Position numbers and translations under genes: made by a program
In this document: positions 23,573-35,941 of the stretch, one piece after another
How the letters are laid out: every line of letters begins with the position of its first letter
Position numbering within the stretch: position 1 is the first letter of the stretch
Notes under the pieces: generated by a model
The model's input: the letters and a program-made list of their open reading frames with translations, nothing else
What the model was told of the DNA's origin: nothing
Database searches by the model: none
Assembly: GCA_947247005.1 (NCBI GenBank)
Contig: OX365955.1
Location: 15,915,322 to 15,979,321, forward strand
Source of the DNA: Spisula solida
Taxonomy: Eukaryota; Mollusca; Bivalvia; Venerida; Mactridae
Length of the DNA: 64,000 bases
Direction of reading: 5' to 3'

Positions 23573-24630
23573 TCGAGGAGATCTTAAATAAACAATTCCA
23601 ATCAGATTGCACAAAAGGAAAACACTACCACATCCCAGGCCTTGGACATAGCAATATTCTATCCATAGATCCCATCCCGGTATCTATACCTGGCACAGGA
23701 CCACGAAATAACTTAAGTTCGTGCTCAATAAAAAAACTCAAGTCAACCTTTGAGTTCGAAACTCATGAATAATCTCAACATTTACACGCCACCAGAGCAA
23801 AATGGTACTCCAAATAGAATCCTCAGTTTGGCAGCCGATGAGCTAGCACCGATTCAGACATCACTGAACACCGGATCTGTACCCAAGGACTGTAGAGAAG
23901 CTCTGACCACTCCATAGATCTACAAGAAGGGTGCACGCACCATCACGTCAAATTATAGACAAGTTTCCCAAAATGCTAGAGCATATCATCTGTAGCTCAA
24001 CCATGGAACATCTCTATACCAACACGCACGTTAATTTTGATTACACTTCGTGATACCAACAACATATTACTCCAAACCAACATGGCTTTCACTCCAAATG
24101 CTCCTGTGAAACACAGCTGATTTCAACCATCCAGAACATAGCAAAAAACTCAAAACTAAAAAAGAGCAAGTGGACATCATAATATTGGACTTCGCAAAAG
24201 CTTTGATATAGTACCTTTTTTACGCTTCCTCTTCAAACATTGCAATAGATTCGATCATTTCTTAAATAAGCAGAACCCAACAAGTCCTTGTAGAGGAGAG
24301 CACATCAGAGAAACTACAGGTACTACCAGGAGTATCCCAGGGCATTGTACTGGACCAACGCCTCGTTTACATAAATAACCTGTCCTCCGTCTGCAAGTCC
24401 ATTGGGAGAAACACTCATAAGCCACAGCTACTAAGGCCTGCAAACAACAATTACTAAGTTTCCTCCGAGACGCAACCCCGGGGACTGCATCAGGGCAGTG
24501 AGAGATACCACCTACAAGACACTGGTCCGGCCAACTAGGAGTATGCATTAATAATAATAATATATCAGATGACATCAACCGCCTGGACAAAGTACAGCGC
24601 CAGACTGCCTGGTATGTGCTTTAATTTGTA
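23573..24630 (+). pseudogene. decayed non-LTR retrotransposon (LINE) reverse transcriptase
   Basis: Fragments in several + frames read as one LINE RT region in order. An EILNKQFQS-like segment comes first, then NGTPNRIL, LNTGSVPKDCREALTTP and YKKGARTITSNYR, then KMLEHIICSS, HGFTPN.SCETQLISTIQ, IIILDFAKAFDIV (containing the family's FAKAFD motif), LPGVSQGIVL and YINNLSSVC. Last comes DDINRLDKVQRQTAWYV near 24565-24620. The order matches jockey/CR1-like elements. Many stops and frameshifts separate the pieces and the F/YxDD catalytic box was not recovered, so the copy is dead. The 111-codon minus-strand frame over it is a shadow. Confidence 0.8.
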
Positions 24631-25560
24631 CATACTGGAACGTTCTAAGATGTAAATAAAACTACATTTTATGTACTTTCAAGTTAGAAGAGGTGAAATT
24701 GAAGCTTTGTTTATACTATTGTGTTTTAGGTCAATTGTGAAACACGCTTTTCCAGGCTAAAACAATGTACATTTTGTATATCAATCACCTTCGACACCTC
24801 AATTATGATGTTCACACGTCGCCACGAGAGTATGAGAGAAGTGAAGGAGACTAGTTCCTTTTATGCTTAGCATCTAGTAAGATAAATACTGGTACCCTTT
24901 TTATTTCGACTTTGGGGATCGAACCCAAGTATGCTCAGAACCTCCCGTAGTCAAACGAGGCTATCAAGGAGTTCAATCACTGACATGAGGACATACACCC
25001 AATGACCAATATGGTGCGTTTTAACCATTAGTTGTTTGCCTAGACTGGTGCTTAAGTGATAGTTAGTGAGAGAACTCATAGACAGACAACAAAATTTATG
25101 CTGGTCAAAGAAAGACAACTCGTACAATCAGCAAATTACCTCCCTTGCATATTTTCACCTCACTACATACCGACGCAGAGGCTGCATTTCAAGTACTATT
25201 GGTTTATAACAAAATGTAATGACAAAAATGCACACAAAGTGTTTATAAAGTTTTTCTTTCTCACACTCTCATTCCCTTTTACCCTCTCATGCATTCCAGA
25301 CAATTATACACGGTTACGTTCTATACATATACTTACATTATCATGCATTGTCTAAAGTACAATACAAAATAACTCATACTCAAAGTTATTCAAAAATAGG
25401 AACAAAAGAGTTTATTTATTTATTTTTTTTAAGATAATCTTTTGCATTTACATGTACTTGAATTTCTGTACCATAATGACAGTATTGATAAGTTTTTGAT
25501 TACGTAATCGAAAATGTGTCCTAATTTTGACAGTTAATGTAGGACTCATATCTTTGGCTT
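24631..25560. other. intergenic; possible degenerate tRNA-like repeat at 24900-24985
   Basis: GGGATCGAACCC at 24915 resembles a reverse-strand B box in a repeat head, but no matching A box is clear. A 99-codon frame at 25056-25355 has no recognisable features. Confidence 0.3.
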
Positions 25561-25790
25561 AGGGCGGTTGTAAATACAAAATCAATATTTTGAGAAAACA
25601 AGAAAAAACTGTCTGAAAACTACTCCTTACTTATGAAAAAACAAGCTTTTTAAACTTCAGTTTGGTCAACATGACAACTTCCGATTTTCTTGAAAATAGG
25701 CGCATACGAATCGCCTTGAGATGCAGATTTCAAATAAACTTAAGACCGTATAATTATAAGCCAGCGATATGTGTTATTATTTAGTGCAAT
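25561..25790 (+). repeat. dispersed repeat, copy 1
   Basis: Shares with 60010-60225, in opposite orientation, the ordered blocks ACAAAATCAATATTTTGAGAA, CTGTCTGAAAACTACTC, TTATG(G)AAAAACAAGCTTTTTAAACTT and TAAGCCAGCGATAT. It is a diverged interspersed repeat of unknown class. Confidence 0.6.
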
Positions 25791-26660
25791 TTCAGCATCG
25801 ATTTTTAATTTACATAAAAATACGATAATTTTTAAATACTGAGAACCTTGGGATAATCTTCCTGTACTTTATTCGGTACATAAATTTTCTTAATAATATC
25901 AGAAGATAGTTTATTAGCTTTTTGTTTGCTTTAAGCTCATTATTTCCCAGTATGGCATCTAATTTGTTTCACACAACTCGAAAAGTTTTAATTTTGAAAA
26001 TATATTACTATTGCTGTTTGCATTCAGGGTCTGATGGACGGACCGAGACAGAATGACCCCTATCCGATTACCTTATCCCATATTTTCGACTTCGACGGGG
26101 GTGATTAAAACGTTTTGCAGCTAATATCGATCCCTTACAAATCGAAGAATAATCCATGTTTCCAAATAATGATTGTTGATCTTCACAAAATGCTAAAGCA
26201 GTATGTAAACTTTTCAAATCTTGATTTTCTTACTTATTTATACTTAATTTAGCGAAAATATGATTAAAGAAAAATCTTAAGTCTTCTACTAAGACCGACC
26301 CTGTTCATTGTGTCAAAGACCTAAATATACATGTATGTTTAGGTCTTTGATTGTGTCATAGAGCTGCACAATGGCATGCATGCATCCAGATTCAATATAC
26401 ACGAGAACCTCTGCTTGAAGTTCTATTAAGTTATCACAACACACACTACCGTTACGCCGAGGGCAGCTTTGTTGCTCGGGGTCAGCTGAAAGTATAGATT
26501 TGCGCAGTTATCTAAGGTTACATATTTCGTACAGGTTTAATGTGTTTTCGTTGATTTCTGAGTGATCACTTACGGTACCGTCTAATCTAAGGATATACAC
26601 ACATTTATTCATATCATTAGGTAGTATTATTGTAGGCCTACTGATGACGGAGACTGATCT
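25791..26660. other. intergenic with a small hairpin
   Basis: AT-rich. A short palindrome at about 26313-26352 (AAGACCTAAA...TTTAGGTCTT) is flanked by two ATTGTGTCA copies. No gene recognised. Confidence 0.35.
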
Positions 26661-26740
26661 AGCGGAATTAGCTCAGTGGTAACGCACTAGGCTGTCAATC
26701 CAGAGGTCGTGGGTTCAATCCTTGGCACTGGTTCACCCAC
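26661..26740 (+). repeat. tRNA-derived SINE head
   Basis: Has an A box (TAGCTCAGTGG, 26669-26679) and a B box (GGTTCAATCC, 26712-26721) at tRNA spacing and an anticodon-loop-like CTGTCAA, which would be GUC (Asp). The acceptor ends do not pair and the T stem is weak, so I interpret it as the pol III head of a SINE rather than a functional tRNA-Asp gene. A GATGATGTTGATGTTGA run follows. Confidence 0.55.
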
Positions 26741-28441
26741 TCTATATGTTGATGATGTTGATGTTGAGTGTCATGTGACAATCTAATCTTAGTATGCGTT
26801 AATTAACGATTGCCTTGGCTGTACATAGCATACTTTGCAGTTTTATGTGTCAAGCTTCAACACTGACGAACATCTCTCCAACTTCTTTCACTGTCATGAT
26901 CGTTCTTGTTATCATTTTCCTTGTTTTGTGCCGGGGAATACACTACCAATACGGAACGCGACGGGTAAGGTTGTGGTTTTAGCAGATCCTCCCCAACCGG
27001 CAAAACACTGAATTTGCATTTAGTAATTGTAAGTATAAAGCTCATTTATTGTAATCATAGATAGGTGACAACTATTGCATATGATTAAATATATTATAAT
27101 GTTTACAATCAATGCGATAACGTTCTCATTAATGGTTATAGACGGTTCGAATATCAACTGGAATGGAATTGTCATGTGATTTCGCGATTTTGTGAATAAT
27201 GAGATTTGTTTGTTTTGATGTTGTATCACGCATGTTAAAGACCTAAATTTGTCCTTCTTTATTTCTGGACCAGAACTTTATAGAAGGAACCGCATGATGT
27301 CAGCAGGAGATCACTATCAGTGTTTATCTAGGGTCATAAAACACCGAAACTGGACAATATAATTAACTAGAGGCCCTTTATATCTACTGAATATCCATAG
27401 CATAGGCAGTCAGCACGTACCCAAATACTACCCCGGCCAAATCGGATTTTACCACTGTTTACTATGTTATGACAGGTTACTTTCAATATTTCCGATTATA
27501 AAAGTGCCTGTCACATTTGTAGCCGTGTAGGTTTATTATTCATTGAAATGGTATATTACGGGTATCAACGTGTAGCTACTATATTTTACTTTCAGGATAT
27601 ATCAACACTTTAGTCCTTAGATACACACCCGTTTACACACCGAACGTCAGAATCAAGAATACAATTCCTTAATTAGGTCGCTAACTAAGACGTTCAGCAA
27701 TACCCAGATTTTCACGCTTGTAAACGTGAATTTTGCCTTGAAACAGAATGTATGCTTCACAAACGGGCCTAGCTAGTCATCCTTTCAGTTAGTAACTAAA
27801 TAATTTACCTCACATGCCAATTAAACATCGCAATATTTCACTAGATCGATTATTAAAAAAAAATGTACGAAATTCGCCACCGTCAATTTCCAATTTTATT
27901 TAGTATTCCGATAACCTTTCGACTTCAACAGATTTCGAAGCGATCGTTTGATTGGCTAGAGTGTGTGTCACGTCATTCATAGTTGTTCAATTGTGTAAGC
28001 TCGGCCATTTCCGTTTGTGTCCGGTGTATATACTGAACTTCTTAATTGATGACCAAAAAAAATTCGTGATTTGACTTATATTGTGTTAAGGGTGTGTATT
28101 TAAGGACTAAACTGTTTATATATCTGGAAAGTAAAATATCTTCGCTACACGATGATACCTGTAGGATAGCATTTGAGTGAATAAATAAAAGAATACGACA
28201 AGTTATGTGACAGGCACTCCATTCTTCGTGATTCACCTTTCTTATATAGGTAAACAATGAGAAGGTTGATATGACTTGTGAAGTAGTAGGGTACGTGCAG
28301 GCTGCCTATGATCCATAGTACTGTGCTACTGTATGACTGTATGTACACTGGAAAATATGTGTCATATTAGATCTATGTGTTTGTTTTAAATTTGTATATT
28401 TACATTTGAGCCAGTCTCCAGGAAAACCTGCTATAATGACA
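26741..28441. other. intergenic; possible stray exon on - at 26866-27010
   Basis: On the - strand a 60-codon frame (26857-27045) contains a stretch with YPSRSVLVVYSPAQ and a charged tail, behind a plausible splice acceptor (AAATTCAG). It is more protein-like than neighbouring chance frames, but no partner exon or known domain can be assigned. The rest holds nothing I can support. Confidence 0.2.
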
Positions 28442-30528
28442 CAGGGTTCTCGGTAGGATTTTAAAGTAGGAGTCCCAGGACTCCTTCTTAGCAAAAAGTT
28501 GGAGTCCTGAGGACTCCATTCGAGTCGCGTAGCGACGAGTGGGGGAGGGTGAGGGAGGGGGTGACCCCCTCCCGCAAGGGGGGTTTGGGGGATCTCCCCC
28601 AAGAAAATTTTGATTTCTGGACCCTTAAATCCTGCATTCTGGTGAACTATGGAGCTAATTGTTTCAGTTATTTTGTGACCTCAACAGATTTTGTTTATGT
28701 CAGTGTGAATAAAAAAGAGTTTTTGTGGTAGGTTACTGAATGATTCAATGCAATACATTCCGAAAATATAACAGAGATCAGGTGTACAGTACTGCTCAAT
28801 GAAAATGATTATATTTCATAAGTACAGATAACATACTTGAATTATTGCTATATAGATAATAGTAGCCAAGAATGTATGAATCACGAGCTTATCCGAAAAT
28901 ATGTATATATCCGAAAGAGTGCAACTCGCATGTCACACAAGTCGTTCTTATCTCGACCATTTGAATCCTTTGAATTTTAATCAACGTGCGTGGTCTTTGA
29001 GTCTTTTCAATGTTTTTAAATTTAATGTGCGTACACATGTACGATTACCCAAAGTACGACAAATATCACAGTTATGATCAAACTATAATAATCATCGGAC
29101 GCGGCAATCAAATAAAATCGATAATTGACTCGATAGATCAATTAAAGCGTACGTGTTTACATAACATCTGTCTTTACTCAATATTATCGCGACGCGTCAA
29201 TCAAAAGTGATTTCTGGACCCTTAAATCCTGCATTCTGGTGAACTATGGAGCTAATTGTTTCAGTTATTTTGTGACCTCAACAGATTTTGTTTATGTCAG
29301 TGTGAATAAAAAAGAGTTTTTGTGGTAGGTTACTGAATGATTCAATGCAATACATTCCGAAAATATAACAGAGATCAGGTGTACAGTACTGCTCAATGAA
29401 AATGATTATATTTCATAAGTACAGATAACATACTTGAATTATTGCTATATAGATAATAGTAGCCAAGAATGTATGAATCACGAGCTTATCCGAAAATATG
29501 TATATATCCGAAAGAGTGCAACTCGCATGTCACACAAGTCGTTCTTATCTCGACCATTTGCAGTAATTTATGCACCTAAACGCATTATATTGATTGCTAA
29601 TGTTTGAAAGTCATTAAATTATTTAAAAACTCGAATAATACCAGCGCCATTTATTGCGTCCGAAAATTTGATCAATTACGCGGTTTTAATGTTCACGAGT
29701 GACCAAATCATTCTCTGGAAATTCAGAAAATAAGTCTGCTGTTCGGTAACAATATCTCAAATTTAACACACGCGTATCGAACCCAATTTACGGACAAAAT
29801 TCCCATGCCGCACGATCAAAGACGGCCGAGGCTTTAAAGTGAACCGCGCGTCGGTAACATCAAAAGTCCTTAGCATAGAGATTGACGCCGCACACGCGTT
29901 TGATGAAACTGACGACTTACATTTTGGCATAAGTTTGTTGGATTGTTGTGATATTTTAATCTGGGAATTATTGGCACGGAATATGAATTACAAGGTATAT
30001 ATTCTTTGAAAACTCGATATTTGCGGATACATTAGTTTTGAACACGAATTTTAATCAACGTGCGTGGTCTTTGAGTCTTTTCAATGTTTTTAAATTTAAT
30101 GTGCGTACACATGTACGATTACCCAAAGTACGACAAATATCACAGTTATGATCAAACTATAATAATCATCGGACGCGGCAATCAAATAAAATCGATAATT
30201 GACTCGATAGATCAATAAAAGCGTACGTGTTTACATAACATCTGTCTTTACTCAATATTATCGCGACGCGTCAATCAAAAGTGATTGATGGTGACTCGTG
30301 AACGCTGATTGGTTGATGAGGCAATTAACTCCACCTCTCGTCTGTCAATTACTCGAAACGAGTGATGCTTTATTGAATACGGTGTACGCGACGAATTTAT
30401 GAATCAAGGTCAAACGCGGCCGATAGAAAAACGGCGCGTCCCGAAAACGCGTAGATCGGTAATTTTACGCGTCTTATTAAAAAAGTATGCGTCCAAATAC
30501 GCTTAATTACGCGTTGCCGAGAACCCTG
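28442..30528. mobile_element. 2.1-kb element with CAGGGTTCTCGG termini (hAT-like?)
   Basis: The left end starts CAGGGTTCTCGG and the right end is its exact 12-bp complement CCGAGAACCCTG. ATGACA precedes the left end and follows the right end, a 6-bp direct duplication. Near the left end lie several tight palindromes (GGAGTCCCAGGACTCC, GGAGTCCTGAGGACTCC, TCGCGTAGCGA, GGGGGATCTCCCCC). CAGGG termini suggest hAT, but hAT duplications are normally 8 bp, so the class is uncertain. No transposase frame remains. It contains an internal duplication described separately. Confidence 0.65.
28611..30285. repeat. near-identical internal direct duplication with deletion
   Basis: Segment A (28611-28963) recurs at 29208-29560 with no difference that I can see by eye. 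Segment B (28972-29211) recurs at 30046-30285 with about one difference (CAATTAAAGCG versus CAATAAAAGCG). The order is A-B-A'-unique-B', as if an A-unique-B block was duplicated in tandem and the first copy lost its ~485-bp middle. The B/A' junction shares TGATT. Confidence 0.9.
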
Positions 30529-31104
30529 ATGACATTATGTAATTACCATTTTGTAACAAGGTTTGTAAAAGCTCTAATATAAGAAAGAAATACATATCCA
30601 TTGATTCTATTTGATGTAGTTTACTCATATAGTACTATACCTTAGCTTTAAATTTTCCCATGAATTAAGTCGAAATCACATACTTTGTTGCTATGGTGAC
30701 CAATTTCGGAAAAGTACTCATAGTGAGAAAAACGAGGAGTTAGTTGTTTAAAACAATAGAAGCCTTTCTCTGAATATTTTGGTAAATATTTAAATAATTA
30801 AAAGATACTGCTGAAATGTGATACCATTTTGAACAATTCATGTCAATAATTGATCAAATGGGGTTATTATGAAATACGTGTTTTAGTTACGTCAATTAAC
30901 GTTTGAATGACGTTTGCGACGTCACACAAAAAGCTCCCAATGGGGAAACTACAAAAACAGCTGTAACTTCCTTAAAAAGCAAGATATTAACAAAATTTAT
31001 TTTGTATTTTGTTTCATAAAGATTATTCTTTCAAGCGATGGAAAATCTTAAAATAAATATTTTTGTCAAAATAGCAGGTTTTCCTGGAGACTTGCTCATT
31101 TATT
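30529..31104. other. intergenic, no recognised gene
   Basis: AT-rich sequence between two elements; nothing supportable. Confidence 0.35.
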
Positions 31105-32012
31105 TTTGTTGTGCCCCCTCACTTATTTATAAGTGGGGGGCATATAGCAATGGTGCTGTCCTTCCGTCCGTCCGTCTGTACGTAACGCAAATCTTGTGTG
31201 TTGAACTCCTCAAAAACTGTTAGGTGGAATTTCTTCAAACTTTCACAGATGAACAACCCAAATGTATAGGTGTGCGTAAAGGATGGAATTTTTGCTGCGT
31301 ACATTTTGACCAGAGTTATGGCCCTTTGTTACTTTTACTATATACCCTATAAGGAAAAATCTTGTATGTTGAACTCCTCATAAACAACTTGATGTAATTT
31401 CTTCAAACTTTCACAGATAAACAACCTTAATGTATAGATGTGCGTAAAGGATGGAAATTTTGTTGCGTAAATTTTGACCAGAGTTATGGCCCTTTGTTAC
31501 TTTCACTTTATACATTATAGTGAAGAATCTTGTGTGTTGAACTCCTCATAAACTACTGAGTGGAATTTCGTCAAACTTTCACAGATTAATAATCTCAATA
31601 TATAGATGTGCTTAAAGGATGGGATATTTGTTGCGTCAATTTTTACCAGAATTATGGCCTTTTCTTACTTTCACTATATACCCCATTGTGAAAAATCTTG
31701 TGTGGTGAACTCTTCACAGTTTGTAGGGTGGAATTTCTTCAAACTTTCACAGATTAACAATCTCAATGTATAGATGACCGTGAAGGATGGAATTTTTGTT
31801 GTGCCAATCTTTACCAGAATTATGGCCTGTTGTTACTTTTACTATATGATGGACCTTTGATATTTTTAATAGAATTGTAGTCCACAAGGCAAAAGAAATT
31901 GAATAATGATGTTACCTCAAACAGCTATTCCCTAGACTCCTTCCCCATTTGAAAGGATATGTGCTATAATGGGGGCACCCGTGTCAATGGACGCATTTCT
32001 AGTTTCTATCTA
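31105..32012 (-). mobile_element. Helentron/pearl-like element, further family (minus strand)
   Basis: Read on the - strand it starts near AACTAGAAATGCGTCC with subterminal GGTGCCCCC. It then has four ~160-bp units (each with CTGTGAAAGTTTGAAGAAATT and GGCCATAA), a GGACGGACGG run, and ends with a hairpin whose outer stem GGGGGCAC complements the 5' motif, followed by AACAAAAAT. Same layout as the other families in the window. No coding. Confidence 0.6.
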
Positions 32013-34035
32013 GTTCGAGTGTATAACAGCTATTTGCCAAAATGTTTATAAATTTGGCAATTTTATTGTCAATTATCTCTAGATAAAATTAGTTTAAATT
32101 AAAAAATATGTTTAAACTAGATAAAATTAATATGTAAAATATAAAATTAACATTTGAGCACACTAAAATTACGTACAAAATTTAATACAATAATAGTTTT
32201 TAGATAGATATGAATTAAAATACTACTAAAGTAAACCGTATAATACTAATTCAGATAACCCTTGATACTAGGCCGGGACGTTGGAGGGACAGGGAGAACT
32301 CACGATACAGCAACCAGAAACACGTCTTGCTAGGACGAATCTCGTACTTGAAGTCACACTTGTTCAACTGTCCCGCGTGAGACGTACCTAATACCCGTAT
32401 CCCGGTCCGGACAAGTACGATAATTCGTACTCGTCATTTACAAAACTACACATAGTTTATCAATTTATTTTTTGTTTTCAAAGTCTTCAAAAGTAACATG
32501 TAAATGTATATACAGACTGTTTCTCTACACTTCACAAGTGCAGTGGTAACACTAGGCTAGCTATGTGAATTGTGAAATAAGTGTCACCCCTGTGGTACAT
32601 CAATTAAAACACATGTGGTAGAATATTATCTATTACTTCAATTAAAAGTAGGGGCCAATAATTGCCTACTTACTTTTACACTATTATTTTCTCTATACAT
32701 CCTAGTATTTTCATTATTGATTAGTTTCCTATTTACATTAAATCTGCTTTATATTATGTTTGATCATCAAGTTGTTTGCAATAACTTACATGGAACTTAT
32801 CAAATCGTTGGCGTCGACAACTCGCAAATGCTTTAAAAATAAGTTTTACATTTTATAAAACCTTACAGTATAAGCTTTTAAAACCAGCTTTAATAAAAAA
32901 AATCGATCGAAAATTAAATTATTATTTGATGATTTTCGACCGTTGATTGAATTTTTATTTGGTAAAAAACGGGATATTTTAAACTTACTTTTACGCGGAA
33001 CAGATTCTTACTCATCGCCGTGGATTTAATAATTAGGGTATCGTGATGAATGTTGTATTAATAGACAGACATTTATCTCTGTTTCATTACAAGCTTTAAA
33101 TATTAAAAATCCAATAATAGATACTAATAGATAATAATAGAAAATTATGAGGTCTTATATAAAGCAGGGTAGAATTTGACTAGTACGTTTTACGCTTACC
33201 GTGGTTACTTTGTTAATCGGCCGATCCATATGTGTGAGCGAATCTCGTTTACCCCTTTTACATACGTTAATATAGAGTGTCTTATACATTTAATTAACAT
33301 GCGTGGTTGTATACAGTAATACTCCATATTTTATGCATATCCTCTCGGGTATTGACGTTGGAATTTCGTCGTTAACAAACTTTCATATATTATGTGCTCG
33401 TATTTAATTTAATAGTAATTGTGTTAAATATAGAAGGCAGGGATTACCTTCTATGGAAAGCACTACGTAGCCTTTGCCCATTTTAATGGTTTTCTGGTCA
33501 TACTCTTACAGCTAGTCGAACCATTCAGACGCACATAGTTAAGGACGTTTGATAGGGTTACATTTTTATTAAGATGATAACAAAAAATTGGCACAATTAT
33601 AGTTTAATATACACTGAAGCAATAACTGAAATAAAAAAGGTATGTCGCGGTACTATTTAAGGGGTCATGGGCCCTTTTGCAACATCACTTTTCCCGAAAA
33701 TGACTAAAAGTCCTGATATTTCGCAATGTATTCATTTTTGCATTTAATCGATATATTTTTTGTTAAAATCATTTCCATGTGTTTTAATGTACAAACACAT
33801 ATTATTCAAACATTCCTATACAATTTTGGTATTGATAAGAAAATTAAAAAAATTTGACAAAACAAGAATTGTCAAAATTTACGAAAAATGACTGCTAAAA
33901 GACAAAAAAAAATACACAAAATTAGCCGTAGCTCAAAAGCCACCTCGATGACCAATATAATATGTATTGCTCATATTGTTGATAAAAGTGTACTCAATTC
34001 AAAAATTAAATAAAAAAGATAGGTCACGGTACTAC
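32013..34035. other. intergenic, no recognised gene
   Basis: AT-rich. A GC-richer patch at 32275-32430 has loosely inverted CCGGGACG / CGTATCCCGG motifs. A 73-codon hydrophobic frame at 32615-32836 is T-rich low complexity. Nothing here is called as a gene. Confidence 0.35.
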
Positions 34036-34856
34036 TTTTTATACGCCCGTTGAAAACGGGACGTATTATGTGAACACCCTTGGCGGGCGGGCGGGCGGCG
34101 GCGTCCAGTAATTTGTCTGTACTCTAACTCAAACAGTTTTCGTGCGATTGTCTTCAAACTTGCTGACAATGCTTATGAACGTAATATCTAGGCCAAGTTC
34201 GTTTACAGGCCAAATCAGCCCAGGCCCTCTTGGGTTATGGTCCTTCATTTACAAAAAAAAAATGTGAAATTGGCCTTATCTGTACTCTTACTCAAACAGT
34301 TTTCTTGCGATCGTCTTCAAACTTGCTGACAATGCTTATGGACATAATATCTAGGCCAAGTTTGATTATAGCCCAAAATAGGCCCAGGCCTTCTTGGGTT
34401 ATGGTCCTTCATTTACCAAAAAAAAAAGTGAAATTGGCCTTGTCTGTACTCTATCTCAAACAGTTTTCGTGCGATCATCTTCAAACTTGCTGACTATGCT
34501 TATGGACGTAATATCTAGGCCAAGTTCAATTATAGGCCAAATCGGCCCAGGCCTTCTTGGGTTATGGTCCTTCATTTACCAAAAAAAATGTGAAATTGGC
34601 CTTATCTGTACTCTTACTCAAACAGTTTTCGTGCGATCGTCTTCAAACTTGGTGACAATGTTTATGGACATAATATCTAGGCCAAGTTTGATTCAATGAA
34701 AATACCGTATATATAGTTTGTGATTATAAAGATTAGTTTAAAGATAATTGTTTAAAAGTGTTTTGACATAATATGGGCTTTTATTTCACAATCAATATTT
34801 TTTGTCACTAGCACAACCAAGACGGGCGTTTTTTGTGACATTTTGGCACTCTTGTT
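34036..34856 (-). mobile_element. Helentron/pearl-like element, family 3, copy 3
   Basis: Minus-strand copy: 5' AACAAGAGTGCCAAAATGTC at 34856 downwards, about four diverged units, CCGCCGCCCGCCCGCC run, then ACGGGCGTATAAAAA at 34036. The 3' end abuts a T run on the + strand. Plus-strand frames of 87 and 101 codons here come from the repeat period. Confidence 0.75.
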
Positions 34857-35941
34857 GCGATATGAAGTCCTTATTGTCCCCCTATATCATAAACATCGTA
34901 GTGAAATTCCGTAAAAGTGACCCATTATCTGCGCGGAAAAAATATTCTAATACCAAAAGAGTACTTACATTTGCATATTATAAACATAAAAGTATAGTAA
35001 ATATAAACTTAGAAGAAATTGACGTGTTACAAGAATTATTTAAGGTGCAGTTACGTCGTAATTGTGTCTCTTTGCAATGAAAATTGCGGTAAAATGGCTG
35101 TAAAATGGCGCAAAAAAGGCAAAATCAGTACATTTTTCACATATGTTTTTCCTATAATTTCTAGTCTTGTCATAATTTATTTTTGTCTAAGGATGTTGAT
35201 TAAAGTGTAATTTATCTAAAAAATTAAATAAAACATAGGTTATCACGCTACGCTTTGTGCTATTATGACTGAATTATCTCCCCTTTTCCTAATTTGGCGT
35301 TGACGTCGCATTCCATATAGCAAGGGGGCCATATGGGCCATGAATCGCTCACTTGAATAATCTTCACAATTGTAGTCAAGAAATCATTAATATATTCCCT
35401 ATATATCAGTCAAAGGGGATCTGTGTTGTCTCAGGCAATACAAACACTCATTATAAATGGGTACAGGTGAATCAAGTAATAATTTCTATTTTTTTTTTAA
35501 ATGAATGAAAATGTAAACGCTTTTTCACGTATTTTTATACTATTAACACAGTGATTTTATTTTTTACCCCATAGTACCCATATTTATACCAATCCTCGAC
35601 AGTATCACGACAGACATTTTGCCCAATTTTCATGACGATCCAGTGCATAACGCGGCCTATATGCCCGTTTAAGGTATATGCAGAGAAATGATGCGCAGAA
35701 ACAACTGTATCAAACGTCCTTAACACTGCCTGGAACTTAAAAAGCAGCCACTGGGATAGTTCAAGGTCTTGAAGATAATCATTTCGTTTCAAAAGGTCAA
35801 CATGTTAGTGTAAATAAAAGACCATTTAGTTATGGTATCCACAGCTAGCACTGGGAGAAAGCAAGCCTGACTAACTCTTAGTCTTATGCACTGATCTCCC
35901 TTGTAGCTTGCTGCTCTTCTCTGCATGGATAATCATTATCC
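34857..35941. other. intergenic; truncated family-2-like 5' end at about 35319
   Basis: AGCAAGGGGGCCATATGGGCC followed by CGCTCACTTG (35317-35357) resembles the AACAAGAGGGCCC...GCTCACCTG start of family 2, but no matching 3' hairpin follows. An 85-codon minus frame (35535-35792) has no family I recognise. Confidence 0.35.

Noticed and set aside
24255..24590. 111-codon minus-strand frame
   Set aside because: It is antisense to the decayed LINE reverse-transcriptase text, which reads on the + strand.
26661..26740. Functional tRNA-Asp (GUC) gene
   Set aside because: A and B boxes are good, but acceptor ends do not pair and the T stem is weak; better explained as a SINE head.
34230..34699. Overlapping 87- and 101-codon frames
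   Set aside because: Lie inside a minus-strand family-3 element and repeat with its internal unit.
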